64,000 nucleotides of DNA from Myxococcales bacterium (GCA_016793465.1 JAEUJW010000013.1:8720-72719); one strand, 5' to 3'. Positions 26,836-36,606 are shown, counted from the stretch's first letter. The notes: generated by a model from the sequence alone, not told the origin. Program-made: numbers and translations.

Positions 26836-28815
26836 ATGCGCACCGCCAACGCCTCGTCCGGGCCCGCCGCGACCACCTCCTCCGCGCCGTCTGCGGGGTC
26901 CGGAGGCCGCGCCGTCGGGTGGGGCGCCAGCCTGCGCTGGCGGGGCCGCACCGTCGCCGATCGCCGCATCCACGGGCCCGTGGTCGTCGGCGAAGATCCC
27001 GCCTGCAGCTTCGTGGTCCACGGCCTCGGCCCCGCCGCCACCGTCGCCGCCGGCGACCGCCTGCTCGGCTTGCCCGGCGGCGAGGGCCGCGTGTTCACGG
27101 CCCACAGCCCCGACGGCCGCGACTTCACCGCCCCCTGCACCCTCGCCCCCGGCGAGCGCGCCGAGCTCCGCCTCGCCGACGAGCTCACCCTCGAGCTGCG
27201 CCGCGAGCACTACGACAGCCTGCCGCTGGCAACCCTGCTCGACGCCCGCTACCTCGCGCGCCAGCTCGTGCTCGGCGCGGTCGCCGTGGCCGCCGTCGCC
27301 CTGCTCGTGCGCATCGAGGCGCCGACCAACACGCTCGAGCTCCGCGGCGACCCCGAGGCCGAGGCCGACCCCGACTCCGCCCTCGTGCGCGCCATGTTCG
27401 TCGCCGCCGCCGTGGCGCCGCCCGTGCCCGTCACCCATGAGCTGTTCACCTTCGCGGCCCCGCCGGCTCCGCCGCCGCCGCCGCCGCCGTCCGCCGCGCC
27501 GATGCCGATCCTCGCCGAGGCCGAGGTCGCCGTCCCGGTCCCGCTGGCCGAGGTCGACGCCCCGGCCCCCGACCAGCCCAGGCGCCGCCGCAAGCCGCGC
27601 TCCGAGCCCGTCGAGATGGTCGAGCAGACCGCGATCCTCGGCGTGCTCAACCACGACAGCGACGTGCTGGCGATGCTGAGCGGCGACGCCGACGTGCTCG
27701 ACAGCGTCGAGGGCGGCGTGATCGGCGGCGTGATCGGCCGCGTCGAGGGCGGGGTGGTCGGCGGGGTGGTCGGCGGCGTGGTCGATCGTCAGCCCGTCGC
27801 CACAGTCACCAACATCCCCGTGGGTCAGGGCACCATCCTCGTCGACGATCCCTACGTGCCCCACGTCGAGGTCCCCACCGTCGGCGAGGCCCCCGCGCCG
27901 TTCGAGTCCGACATGGGCCCCGGCTCGGGTCACGACGAACCGACCGCGCCGCCGTCCGGCCCGAACAGCCACACCGCCGACGGCGCCGAGCTCACCCGCG
28001 GCGACGGCGGCCTGGCCGCCGTCGCCCCCCTCGATCGCTGCGACGACCCCACGCTGGTCCGCAAGTCGCAGGTCGACGTCGTGTTCGTCGTCGACGTCTC
28101 GACCACCATGACCTTCATGCTCGATCGCATCGAGAAGCAGATCGCCCAGGTCGACGCCGAGGCCCGCGCGCAGGCCCTCGATCCGCGCTACGGCCTCGTC
28201 GTGTTCGTCGACGACGTGCTCGTCGCCAACGCCGGCAAGGCCTACCCCGACATCGCCGCCCTGCAGACCGACCTCGCGAAGTGGCAGGCCTTCACCGCGA
28301 CCAACCGCCAGATCCACTCGACGGCGCTCAACCTCGACTGGCCCGAGAACACCCTCGACGCCGTGCACGCCGCCGCCACGAAGTTCGACTGGCGCCCCGC
28401 CGAAGCCACCCTGCGCATGATCGTGCACGCCACCGACGACGACTTCGGCGAGGCCCCGGCCGTGCAGAGCCAGCAGGCCGTCCAGCACACCTACGCCGAG
28501 ACCGTCGACGCCCTGCGCGCCGCCGAGGTGCGCATGTTCAGCTTCGCCGCCCGCGTCGGCGGCCAGTGCGAGTGCCTCGACGTCCGCGCCGGCCTCTACA
28601 CCCGCCACAACGGGCGGCCCTCGCTGCCCGAGTCCACCGGCGGCGCCGTGTTCGACATCGACGACGTCGCCGCCGGCAAGCTCGCCTTCTCGTCCGCCGT
28701 CGCCGGGGCCGTCCGCAGCGCCACCTGCACCCGCTACCCGCTGCTGCCCGCCGCGGCGCGGCGACAGCCCGCCGCGAGCGCCGAGGTCGACCCCGCGTTC
28801 GGCTCCGGCGAATGA
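26836..28815 (+). CDS. Membrane protein with FHA-like N-terminus, GGV repeats and vWA domain
   Basis: 659 residues from the ATG at 26836 with GGAGGG just upstream. An N-terminal beta-rich region (about 25-140) looks FHA-like or like the first domain of AgmX/TonB-type myxobacterial proteins. One TM helix (about 145-162) is followed by a Pro-rich stretch, then a repeat of GGVVGGVV type (about 292-316). The C-terminal vWA domain starts near 413 with VDVVFVVDVSTTM, where DVSTT is the MIDAS motif. A role bridging the envelope is inference. It stands alone. Confidence 0.7.
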   Translation: MRTANASSGPAATTSSAPSAGSGGRAVGWGASLRWRGRTVADRRIHGPVVVGEDPACSFVVHGLGPAATVAAGDRLLGLPGGEGRVFTAHSPDGRDFTAPCTLAPGERAELRLADELTLELRREHYDSLPLATLLDARYLARQLVLGAVAVAAVALLVRIEAPTNTLELRGDPEAEADPDSALVRAMFVAAAVAPPVPVTHELFTFAAPPAPPPPPPPSAAPMPILAEAEVAVPVPLAEVDAPAPDQPRRRRKPRSEPVEMVEQTAILGVLNHDSDVLAMLSGDADVLDSVEGGVIGGVIGRVEGGVVGGVVGGVVDRQPVATVTNIPVGQGTILVDDPYVPHVEVPTVGEAPAPFESDMGPGSGHDEPTAPPSGPNSHTADGAELTRGDGGLAAVAPLDRCDDPTLVRKSQVDVVFVVDVSTTMTFMLDRIEKQIAQVDAEARAQALDPRYGLVVFVDDVLVANAGKAYPDIAALQTDLAKWQAFTATNRQIHSTALNLDWPENTLDAVHAAATKFDWRPAEATLRMIVHATDDDFGEAPAVQSQQAVQHTYAETVDALRAAEVRMFSFAARVGGQCECLDVRAGLYTRHNGRPSLPESTGGAVFDIDDVAAGKLAFSSAVAGAVRSATCTRYPLLPAAARRQPAASAEVDPAFGSGE

Positions 28816-29106
28816 GCGCGCCCCGACGCGGGCGTCGTCGTGACACCCGCGCGGTGCTGCCCGATCGCAGCGCCAGCGACGTCACGCGCGTGCGGGGTCC
28901 GAGCGCCACGCCCGGGTGCACGTCGCCCCCACGATCCCGGCGCGCGCGTCGTCGGGAGCTCCCGCCAGCGCCCGCGAGGCCGTGTCGCCATGGCCGGCGA
29001 CGGCAGCGACGACGCCCCCGCGCGCGGAGGCCGACGACGGCCTCGCGATGGGCAGCGCCACCGACGTCGCGCTCGCCAGCGCCGGCCGGTGATACGATGC
29101 CGGGCC

Positions 29107-31560
29107 ATGCGCTGGCTTCGATCGATGGGCGTGCTCGTGCTGTTCGGCTGCCCCGGCGCCGACGACAGCGCGACAGGTGCGACGACCGGCGCGACCGCCG
29201 GACCCGACGCCACCACCCCGACCGGCGGCCCCACGAGCCAGCCGACGAGCACCGATCCGACCGCGACCGACGCGACCGACGCCACGTCCCCGACGAACGC
29301 CTCCGGTGATCCGACCGGCGACCCGTCCACCGACCCCACCGCGGATCCGACCGCCGGCGGCGGCACGTGCGACGACGACTCGCCCGGGCCCGCCCGCGTG
29401 GTCCGCCTGCCGTCGCCGTCCGGCGCCGTCGTGTGGACCGCGCCGACGATGGACAAGATCCTGCGCGAGGCTCCGCCGCCGGACACCGCCGCCGACGCGC
29501 TGCGCATCCACGCCGCGCGCAACGAGGTCGAGCCGTTCCAGATCGCCGTGCGAGCCGACGTCGCCGCCAGCGTCACCGCCACCGTCACCCCGTTCACCGG
29601 CCCGGGCTCGATCGACGGCATCACGCTCCACCGCGTCGACTACGTCGCCATCGGCGCGCCCTCCGACGCCGGCTCCCTCATGAGCCCGCAGGTCCCCGAT
29701 CCGCTGGTCCCGATCGCGCTCGGCTCCGCGGTCCCGGCCCCCGCCGGTCAGAACCAGCCGCTGTGGTTCACCGTCACCATCCCCGCCGACGCCCCCGCCG
29801 GCGACTACGCGGCCACCCTCGACCTCACCGTCGGCGGCGACGCCGTCGCCATCCCGCTGCAGCTCCACGTCTTCGACTTCACGCTGCCCGCCGAGATCGG
29901 CTTCGACGGCAACTGGAACGCCAGCTTCCAGGACCTCGGCGGCGGCGAGAGCCTCAAGAAGGTCCAAACCCTAAAAGACTTCTTCCACGCCCACCGCCTC
30001 GTCCCGTCCTCGGTCGCGTGGCCCGCCGGCACCAACTACGACGGCGGCATCACCTACGACTGCGACGGCCAGTTCACCGAGGAGGACAACGCCTACGACA
30101 TCTCGCAGCTCGGCCCCGAGTACATCGACGGCGTCGGCTGGAACGGCGTCGGCTTCCCCTCGTTCCAGGCCATGGACTTCGTCGACAACGCGACCCCGCG
30201 CCCGCAGAACTTCTGCGGCGTCGACCGCGGCCCCGATCACTACGGCACCCCCGAGTACAACGCCGAGTGGTCGCAGATGCTCACCGCGCTCGCGACCTAC
30301 CTGCAGTCGAAGGGCTGGATCGACAAGGCCTACTACTACGTGCAGAACGAGCCCCAGGGCCCGCCCGACTACGACCTCGCCGCCTACCTCGCGCACCTCA
30401 CGAGGCAGGCCGCGCCCGACCTCCGCATCGTCGTCAGCGAGGAGCCGAAGCCCGAGATCGTCGACAACCCGATGGCCATGGGCAGCAGCTACGACCTGTG
30501 GTGGGCCAACCTCTCCGCCTTCGAGCCGACCTACGCCGCCGCGCGTCAGGCCGCCGGCGAGCAGGTGTGGTGGTACTTCCTCTACGGCGACCTGCCGCCG
30601 CACTTCAACCCGATCACCATCGACCACCCCGGCCTCGAGACGCGCATCGCCCACTGGGCCGCCTGGAAGTACCGCGTCCGCGGCTTCGCCTACTACTCGG
30701 TCACCGGCTGGGGCAGCGACCCGATCAACGACCCGCGCCCGCAGGGCACGGGCCAGGCCGGCGACGGCTTCCTGCTCTATCCCCCGCAGGACGGCCAGCT
30801 CGTGACCAGCATCCGCTGGGAGCTGCTGCGCGAGGGCGTCGAGGACTTCGAGTACCTCCGCCTCGCGGCCGGCGGCGACGTGCCCGCGACCCCCGACGTC
30901 CCCGCCGGCTGCGACTGCTCGGTCGCCGGCGCCGTCTCCTCGATCACCGCCTACACCCGCGACAGCGCCGCCCTCATGCAGCTGCGCGACGAGCTCGGCT
31001 ACTACCTCGAGGGCGCGCGCGCCGGCTGCCCCTCGCTGGTGTCGATGGCCCCCGGCGTGCACCCGCGCGCCGCCTACTACATCAACTTCCAGGACCCCGC
31101 CGGCGATCCATCCGCCGATCCGCTCACAGTGAACGGCCACGAGTGGCTCAAGATCGGCTGGAACGCCTACGACGCCGACCTCGGCTTCGGCTGGTCCGGC
31201 CCCTTCATCGGCGACCCCGCCATCATGAAGACGCAGTACCTCGCCGACGCGCCCGTCGACGAGCTCCAGCGCAGCATCATCTACAACGACTACGGCCGCA
31301 CCGATACCTTCAACTGGGACATCGAGCACGGCGCCTACACGATCACGGTCAGCGTCGGCTGGCACGACAAGACCTACGCCGCCCACCGCGTGATCGTCGA
31401 GGGCGCCCCGCTGTTCGACTCCGTCGCCACGTCCCCCGAGACGCCCTACCTCGTCGCCTCCGTCGACGTCACCGTCGCCGACGGCAACCTCACCCTCGAG
31501 GCCGGCCAGATGGACGAGTACACCATGCTCAACTGGCTCAGCATCGAACCCAAGGACTGA
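29107..31560 (+). CDS. DUF4091 glycoside-hydrolase-like lipoprotein with C-terminal malectin-like domain
   Basis: 817 residues, lipobox VLFGC (Cys15), then a Thr/Asp/Pro/Gly linker to about 86. The central region (about 95-600) fits DUF4091, a GH123-like group: LRIHAARNEVEPFQIAVRA, YYYVQNEPQGPPDY, RIVVSEEP, FAYYSVTGWG, EDFEYLRLA. The last ~160 residues (INFQDPAGDP, GWNAYDADLGFGW, TMLNWLSIEP) look like a malectin-type carbohydrate-binding domain. A surface enzyme acting on a glycan is likely. A -10-like TACGAT at 29093-29098 lies 8 nt upstream. It is followed after 3 bp by a beta-helix lipoprotein. Confidence 0.75.
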   Translation: MRWLRSMGVLVLFGCPGADDSATGATTGATAGPDATTPTGGPTSQPTSTDPTATDATDATSPTNASGDPTGDPSTDPTADPTAGGGTCDDDSPGPARVVRLPSPSGAVVWTAPTMDKILREAPPPDTAADALRIHAARNEVEPFQIAVRADVAASVTATVTPFTGPGSIDGITLHRVDYVAIGAPSDAGSLMSPQVPDPLVPIALGSAVPAPAGQNQPLWFTVTIPADAPAGDYAATLDLTVGGDAVAIPLQLHVFDFTLPAEIGFDGNWNASFQDLGGGESLKKVQTLKDFFHAHRLVPSSVAWPAGTNYDGGITYDCDGQFTEEDNAYDISQLGPEYIDGVGWNGVGFPSFQAMDFVDNATPRPQNFCGVDRGPDHYGTPEYNAEWSQMLTALATYLQSKGWIDKAYYYVQNEPQGPPDYDLAAYLAHLTRQAAPDLRIVVSEEPKPEIVDNPMAMGSSYDLWWANLSAFEPTYAAARQAAGEQVWWYFLYGDLPPHFNPITIDHPGLETRIAHWAAWKYRVRGFAYYSVTGWGSDPINDPRPQGTGQAGDGFLLYPPQDGQLVTSIRWELLREGVEDFEYLRLAAGGDVPATPDVPAGCDCSVAGAVSSITAYTRDSAALMQLRDELGYYLEGARAGCPSLVSMAPGVHPRAAYYINFQDPAGDPSADPLTVNGHEWLKIGWNAYDADLGFGWSGPFIGDPAIMKTQYLADAPVDELQRSIIYNDYGRTDTFNWDIEHGAYTITVSVGWHDKTYAAHRVIVEGAPLFDSVATSPETPYLVASVDVTVADGNLTLEAGQMDEYTMLNWLSIEPKD

Positions 31561-31563
31561 CCC

Positions 31564-33117
31564 ATGCGCCGCACCCTCGTCGTCGCCGTGTTCGTCGCCT
31601 GCAGCCCCGGCGACGCCGACTCCACCCCGAACACCGAGACCACCACCGCGACGACCGCCGCCGACGCGTCGACCCAAAGCACCTCACTCGCGCCCACCTC
31701 CGGCGATCCGGACACCACCGCGACCCCGCCGACCTCGACGACCCCACCGCCGAGCACGACGACCGGCGAGACCGAGACCGGCCCGACGAGCGACCCCGAC
31801 GACACGACCACCGCCGACACGACCACCGGCGACCCCGCGTGCGGCGACCCGCCGCTGTGGGACGACGGCCTCGCGCCCACCAACAGCGTACACGTCGCCG
31901 TCGACGGCCTCGACGCGGCCGGGTGCGGCCCCGAGGACGCGCCCTGCGCCACCCTCACGGGCGCGCTCGCGGTCGCCGGCCCCGGCACCGCGATCGTGCT
32001 GCACAGCGGCCAGTACGCGCCCGACCAGTTCCTCGAGGTCCAGGGCCAGCCCGGCGCCCCGATCTGGATCGGCGGCGCCGACGGCGAGCCGCGCCCCGTG
32101 ATCACGGGCGGCGGCGAGGCGCTCCACCTCACGCGACCGCGCCACGTCATCCTCCACGACCTCGAGATCACCGGCGCCGCGTCGAACGGCGTCAACATCG
32201 ACGACGGCGGCGACTACGGCGACCCCGAGGCCGCGCGCTACGTCGGCCTGCGCCGCGTCTCGATCCACGACATCGGCCAGGGCGGCAACCAGGACTGCCT
32301 GAAGCTGTCCGGCCTCAACGACTTCTTCGTGGTCGACAGCGAGTTCGCCGGCTGCGGCGGGGGCGGGCAGGGCAGCGGCGTCGATCACGTCGGCTGCCAC
32401 CGCGGCGTGCTCGCCGGTAACACCTTCGCGGACATCAGCGGCAACGCCGTGCAGGCCAAGGGCGGCTCCGAGGACCTCGAGATCCGCCACAACGTCATGC
32501 GCGAGGCCGGCGAGCGCGCCGTCAACATGGGCGGCTCGACCGGCCTCGAGTTCTTCCGCCCCCCGCTGACGCTGCCCGGCCCCAACTTCGAGGCCCGCGA
32601 CATCCGCGTGGTCGCCAACCTCATCGTCGGCGGCCAGGCCGCGCTGGCGTTCGTCGGCTGCGTCGACTGCCTGGCGGCCGACAACACGATCGTCCGCCCG
32701 CACAACTGGATCTTCCGCATCCTGCAGGAGACCGTCGACACCGACGGCTACACGTTCCTGCCCGCGAGCGGCGGCGTGTTCCGCAACAACCTCGTGGTCT
32801 TCGATCGCGGCGACCTGTCGACGTACGTCAACATCGGCGGCGACACTGACCCGGCCTCGTTCACCATCGCCAACAACCTGTGGTTCGCCGCCGACGACCC
32901 CGCCCAGTCCGACCCGTCCGGCGACCTCCCGGCGCCCGAGAGCGGCGGCATCGTCGGCCAGGACCCCGCGCTCGTCGACCTCGCCGGCGGCGATCACCGC
33001 CTCACCGCCGCGAGCCCGGCGGTCGGCGCCGGCCTCGCGCCCGCCGCCGCCGCCCACGACCTCGACGGCAACTGCTGGCGCGACCCGCCGAGCATCGGCG
33101 CCCACGAGCTGCCCTGA
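31564..33117 (+). CDS. Right-handed parallel beta-helix lipoprotein
   Basis: 517 residues, lipobox VFVAC (Cys13), then an ~80-residue Thr-rich linker. The domain starts NSVHVAVDGLDAAGCG and runs through repeated short strands with Asn/Asp/Gly turns (ILHDLEITGAASNGVNI, LEIRHNVMREAGERAVNM), as in pectate-lyase-like beta-helices. The C-terminal GAHEL ending is common in this group. It lies 3 bp after the DUF4091 gene, so the two are one operon and probably act on the same polysaccharide. Substrate unknown. Confidence 0.8.
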   Translation: MRRTLVVAVFVACSPGDADSTPNTETTTATTAADASTQSTSLAPTSGDPDTTATPPTSTTPPPSTTTGETETGPTSDPDDTTTADTTTGDPACGDPPLWDDGLAPTNSVHVAVDGLDAAGCGPEDAPCATLTGALAVAGPGTAIVLHSGQYAPDQFLEVQGQPGAPIWIGGADGEPRPVITGGGEALHLTRPRHVILHDLEITGAASNGVNIDDGGDYGDPEAARYVGLRRVSIHDIGQGGNQDCLKLSGLNDFFVVDSEFAGCGGGGQGSGVDHVGCHRGVLAGNTFADISGNAVQAKGGSEDLEIRHNVMREAGERAVNMGGSTGLEFFRPPLTLPGPNFEARDIRVVANLIVGGQAALAFVGCVDCLAADNTIVRPHNWIFRILQETVDTDGYTFLPASGGVFRNNLVVFDRGDLSTYVNIGGDTDPASFTIANNLWFAADDPAQSDPSGDLPAPESGGIVGQDPALVDLAGGDHRLTAASPAVGAGLAPAAAAHDLDGNCWRDPPSIGAHELP

Positions 33118-33129
33118 AGAATCGACCCC

Positions 33130-33810
33130 TCACACGAACGGCGAGCGCACCGGCGGCCGCTTCGGCGTGGTCACCCCGAGCTCCGCGTAGCTGGCCCGCA
33201 GGTAGGTCGCGTCGATCGCCCCGACGTCCGCCGGCGCCCCGCGGGCCGCCCGCAGCGCCGCGCGCCACAGCCCGCGCGGCGCGACCCCCGGCTCGTGCTG
33301 CCCCCACGCCGGCGCGCCCGAGCCGACCACCTGCGCACCTGACCCATCGGACATGTCCGCAAGCGCCTGGTCGAGCGGACAGACGCGCTCCGCCCCGCGC
33401 GCCGCCGGACCGTCCGCGCCGACGTCGAACCACCCCGCATAGACCTCGCCGCGCCGGGCGTCGATGGTCGCCAGCACCGCCCCGTCACGCGCGGCCCCGC
33501 CGGCCACCGCCGCCAGCGTCGACACCGCGTACAGCGGGCAGGGCAGGGCCAGCGCCAGCCCCTTGGCCGTGGCCAGCGCCACCCGCGTGCCGGTGAACGT
33601 GCCCGGCCCGACCCCGCACGCGATCGCCGCGAGCTCCCGCGGGCTCACCCCCGCCGCGCTCAGCAGCGCCGCGATGCGCGGCCCGAGCAGCTCCGACCCC
33701 GGACGCGCCCGGTCGTCGTGGCGCGCCTCGGCCACCAGCTCGCCGTCCGAGCGCCCGAGCGCGAGCGCCGTCATCGGCGTGGACGTGTCGATCGCCAGCA
33801 GCCAGCCCAT
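33130..33810 (-). CDS. tsaB: tRNA threonylcarbamoyladenosine protein TsaB
   Basis: 226 residues, ASKHA fold. The N-terminus LLAIDTSTPMTALAL and the central CGVGPGTFTGTRVALATAKGLAL are TsaB signatures; the central motif contacts TsaD. It works with TsaC, TsaD and TsaE to make t6A at position 37 of ANN-decoding tRNAs. The ATG at 33810 shares one base with the rseP stop, so translation is coupled. Confidence 0.95.
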   Translation of the reverse strand: MGWLLAIDTSTPMTALALGRSDGELVAEARHDDRARPGSELLGPRIAALLSAAGVSPRELAAIACGVGPGTFTGTRVALATAKGLALALPCPLYAVSTLAAVAGGAARDGAVLATIDARRGEVYAGWFDVGADGPAARGAERVCPLDQALADMSDGSGAQVVGSGAPAWGQHEPGVAPRGLWRAALRAARGAPADVGAIDATYLRASYAELGVTTPKRPPVRSPFV

Positions 33811-35447
33811 CACGCGATCCACCGCATGATGTCGTTGCGCAGCGCGATCAGCAGCAAGAGCAGCAGGATCACCAGCCCGATCGCGCTGGCGACCTCGCGG
33901 GCGCGCTGGCTGAGCGGGCGGCGCCTCGCCGCCTCGACCGTGAAGAACAGCAGGTGCCCGCCGTCGAGGATCGGGATCGGCAGCAAATTGACGATCCCGA
34001 GGTTGATGCTGAGCAGCGCCATGACCCGCAGCACGGTCCCCGGCCCCTGCTCGACCGCCATGCCCGCGACGTCGAAGATCCCGATCACCGAGCTGAGCTC
34101 GTCGACCCCGCGCTGGAGCGTCACCATCTGCCGCAGCGTCGTCCAGATCGTGACGATGTTGGCCCACGTCTCGTCGACCGCCGAGCCCAGCGCGTAGGTG
34201 AAGCGGCCGCGGATCGGCTCGGCCTCCGGCACGTCGAAGCTGCGGTAGGGCTCGGCGCCGAAGTGGAGGTAGCTCTGCGGTTGCTTGTAGATCCCGCGGT
34301 AGTTGACGACCGCCTGGGTCACCTCGATCTCCCGCGGCTGCCCGCCAGGCGACTGGATCGTCAGCTTCAGCGGCTGCTCCCCCTTGCGCTCGAGCTGATC
34401 GCGCAGGCGCTCCCACCGCGTCACCGGCTTGTCGTCGATCGCCAGGATGCGGTCGCCCGCGGCCAGCCCGGCCCGCGACGCCGGCGAGTCGGGCTCGACG
34501 TGGCGGATGAACGTGTTCGCCGGCAAAAGGCCCGTCATCATCCCGCTCTCCTGCTTGCGCAGCAGGCGGGCGTGGTTCGACTCGAACCACAGATAGTTGC
34601 CGAACTCGCCGCGCACCGGCCGCGCGCGCAGGTACGTCAGCCGCAGCGAGGTGTCGCGCGTGCGCTCGAGCTCCCGCTCGAGCTGCTCGACGGTGGCGAT
34701 CGGCTCGCCGTTGATCGACGTGATGATGTCTCCGGTCCGCAGCCCCTCGGTGTACGCGGGCGACGACGTGTCGACGATCCCGACCTGCGGCGCGTAGATC
34801 CACGGCGTCACTCCAAGGATGCCGTGCGCCTCCTGCTCGCCGACCGCGTTCTTCACCATCGTCTTGCGCGGCGTCACGAAGCGGTCGAAGCGCACGCCCT
34901 CGCGGTCGATCTGCACCCGCAGCTCCTGCTCGGGCGCCACCTGCACGCGCTCCCGCATCTCCTGCCACGAGTGCACGTCGTGCTCGTCGATGGCGACGAT
35001 GCGGTCGCCCGGCTGCAGATCGCTGGCCGCCGCCGCCGAGTCGTCGAGCACGGTCCCGACGATCGGCGGCGCGACCGTCGTGTGCCCGAGGAAGAACGCG
35101 AAGTAGAGCAGGATGGGCAGCAGCAGGTTGGCCAGCGGACCCGCCCCGAGCACCATGTAACGGGCCCACAGCGGCTTGTTGCGCAGCGCGCGGTCGGACT
35201 CCGACGTCGGCACGTCCTCCTCCGGCGAGGCGCCCAGCAGGGTCACGTATCCGCCGAGGGGGATCGGCGCGATGCGGTACTCGGTCTCGCCGAGGCGGAC
35301 GCGGGCCAGCGACGGCCCGAACCCCAGCGAGAAGCGGACCACCTTGACGTCGACCAGCTTGGCCGCGAGCAGGTGGCCGAGCTCGTGCACGAAGATCAGC
35401 GGCCCGATCAGCAGGACGCCGTAGAGAATCCACGTCACCCAGCTCAT
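33810..35447 (-). CDS. rseP: Site-2 protease RseP/RasP with three PDZ domains
   Basis: 545 residues from the ATG at 35447 (MSWVTWILYG). HELGH at 21-25 carries the zinc ligands and catalytic Glu. A GPLANLLLPILLYFAFFL membrane segment is followed by three PDZ-like units at about 127-190, 218-275 and 311-370, each with a PGD/TGD/AGDRI-type turn. The C-terminal LLPIPILDGGHLL holds the third zinc ligand. The usual RseP has two PDZ domains and about 450 residues. It cleaves membrane anti-sigma factors or leftover signal peptides. It is joined to tsaB with a one-base overlap. Confidence 0.93.
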   Translation of the reverse strand: MSWVTWILYGVLLIGPLIFVHELGHLLAAKLVDVKVVRFSLGFGPSLARVRLGETEYRIAPIPLGGYVTLLGASPEEDVPTSESDRALRNKPLWARYMVLGAGPLANLLLPILLYFAFFLGHTTVAPPIVGTVLDDSAAAASDLQPGDRIVAIDEHDVHSWQEMRERVQVAPEQELRVQIDREGVRFDRFVTPRKTMVKNAVGEQEAHGILGVTPWIYAPQVGIVDTSSPAYTEGLRTGDIITSINGEPIATVEQLERELERTRDTSLRLTYLRARPVRGEFGNYLWFESNHARLLRKQESGMMTGLLPANTFIRHVEPDSPASRAGLAAGDRILAIDDKPVTRWERLRDQLERKGEQPLKLTIQSPGGQPREIEVTQAVVNYRGIYKQPQSYLHFGAEPYRSFDVPEAEPIRGRFTYALGSAVDETWANIVTIWTTLRQMVTLQRGVDELSSVIGIFDVAGMAVEQGPGTVLRVMALLSINLGIVNLLPIPILDGGHLLFFTVEAARRRPLSQRAREVASAIGLVILLLLLLIALRNDIMRWIA

Positions 35448-35737
35448 CGCGGGCCCTCGCGGCGACAGATTCGGGCGAACTCGCCCGCACGCTGGGATCG
35501 GCCGATCATCGCGGACCTCGTGGATACTCGACACATGGGGTCCAGGTCCATGACCCCCGGCTGGAGACAGCGTTTCTTGCGCCTACAGTGACAGGGGTCA
35601 CGGGCGAGCATCGCCCACGCGTTGCTTCTCTCCGTACACTTGTCCGCCCCTCAGGACCAGGCCACATCGGCCCTGAATCACCTCTGAGGCCGGACGTCTA
35701 CCCGCCTCAGTTTTTGCCCTCCACGAGGAAAGTTTCG
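35448..35737. promoter_or_regulatory. Divergent region rseP / PA14 lipoprotein
   Basis: 290 bp. It contains an inverted repeat GTGAC-AGGG-GTCAC at 35588-35601 and a -10-like TACACT at 35635-35640 facing the PA14 gene. With that -10 the plus transcript would have a ~90-nt leader, ending in a good ribosome site (GAGGA near 35725). On the minus strand TATCCA (complement of 35521-35526) is a weak -10 candidate for rseP. No convincing -35 boxes. Confidence 0.35.
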
Positions 35738-36553
35738 ATGATCCGCACTCCCCTCATCCTGGTCGCGAGCTTCGGGCTCTTGGCTGGTTGCGCCACGTCG
35801 TCCACGAATTCGACGGCTTCCAACAACCCCGACGCCGGCAAGGTCGACTACGACGCCGGCCAGTCGAGCCCCGGCTCGAGTGGCGGCGGCAGCAGCGGCA
35901 GCGGCGACAGCGGCAGCGGCAGCAGCACCGCTCCCAAGCCGAAAGGTGTCGACGCCACCAGCACCCACTCGCCTGGCATCGGTCCGAAGGTCGTCAAGAA
36001 GATCGCCTCCACCAAGCCGCCGAAGCCGACCGAGCCCACCGACCCCAAGACCCCGCCGAAGCGCAAGGGTCGCGTCGAGGTCAACGGTCTGCTGGCCGAG
36101 AGCTTCGCCGCCACCGCCGCCGACACGAAGATCCCGGATCTCTCGGCCGCCGGCGCCCCCAAGTCGCTCTTCATCGTCGGCAACCTCGACAACGCCGTCC
36201 CCCTGCCGACCAGCCTGAAGGCGCCGTTCGCCCTGCGCTTCACCGGCACGCTCAACGTCACCGAGGCCGCCGAGTACAAGCTCTGCCTCAACAGCAGCGA
36301 CGGCTCGCGCCTCACCCTCGAGGGCACCGTGGCCGTCGATCACGACGGCATCCACGCGGCCAGCGAGAAGTGCGAGGTCTTCAGCCTCGAGCCCGGCGAG
36401 TACGCCCTCGAGGTCCAGTCGTTCCACATCTCGGCCACCCCGACCGTCGGCCTCCTGTGGGGCGTCGGCAAGGACAGCACCCCGACGGTGATCCCGAAGG
36501 GCAACCTGTTCAAGCCGACCGACGCCGACGCGCGCGTGAAGGCCAAGAAGTAA
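35738..36553 (+). CDS. PA14-like lipoprotein
   Basis: 271 residues, lipobox LLAGC (Cys18). A Ser/Gly-rich stretch (about 36-62) and a Pro/Lys-rich linker are followed by a domain (about 108-255) with ALRFTGTLNVTEAAEYKLCLNS, DGSRLTLEG, a DH/DG pair and LEPGEYALEVQSF. This is the PA14 fold, which binds sugars in bacterial surface proteins. The aspartates expected to hold calcium are partly visible. It is monocistronic and closed by a strong hairpin. Confidence 0.8.
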   Translation: MIRTPLILVASFGLLAGCATSSTNSTASNNPDAGKVDYDAGQSSPGSSGGGSSGSGDSGSGSSTAPKPKGVDATSTHSPGIGPKVVKKIASTKPPKPTEPTDPKTPPKRKGRVEVNGLLAESFAATAADTKIPDLSAAGAPKSLFIVGNLDNAVPLPTSLKAPFALRFTGTLNVTEAAEYKLCLNSSDGSRLTLEGTVAVDHDGIHAASEKCEVFSLEPGEYALEVQSFHISATPTVGLLWGVGKDSTPTVIPKGNLFKPTDADARVKAKK

Positions 36554-36575
36554 GCGGGCCCGCTCCGCGACGCGA

Positions 36576-36606
36576 CGAGGCGCGCGCCCCTCCGGCGCGC
36601 GCCTCG
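36576..36606. terminator. Bidirectional terminator hairpin, 12-bp stem
   Basis: CGAGGCGCGCGC at 36576-36587 pairs perfectly with GCGCGCGCCTCG at 36595-36606 across a 7-nt loop, followed by TTTC. It lies between convergent stops at 36553 and 36617 and could serve both genes. Confidence 0.75.
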
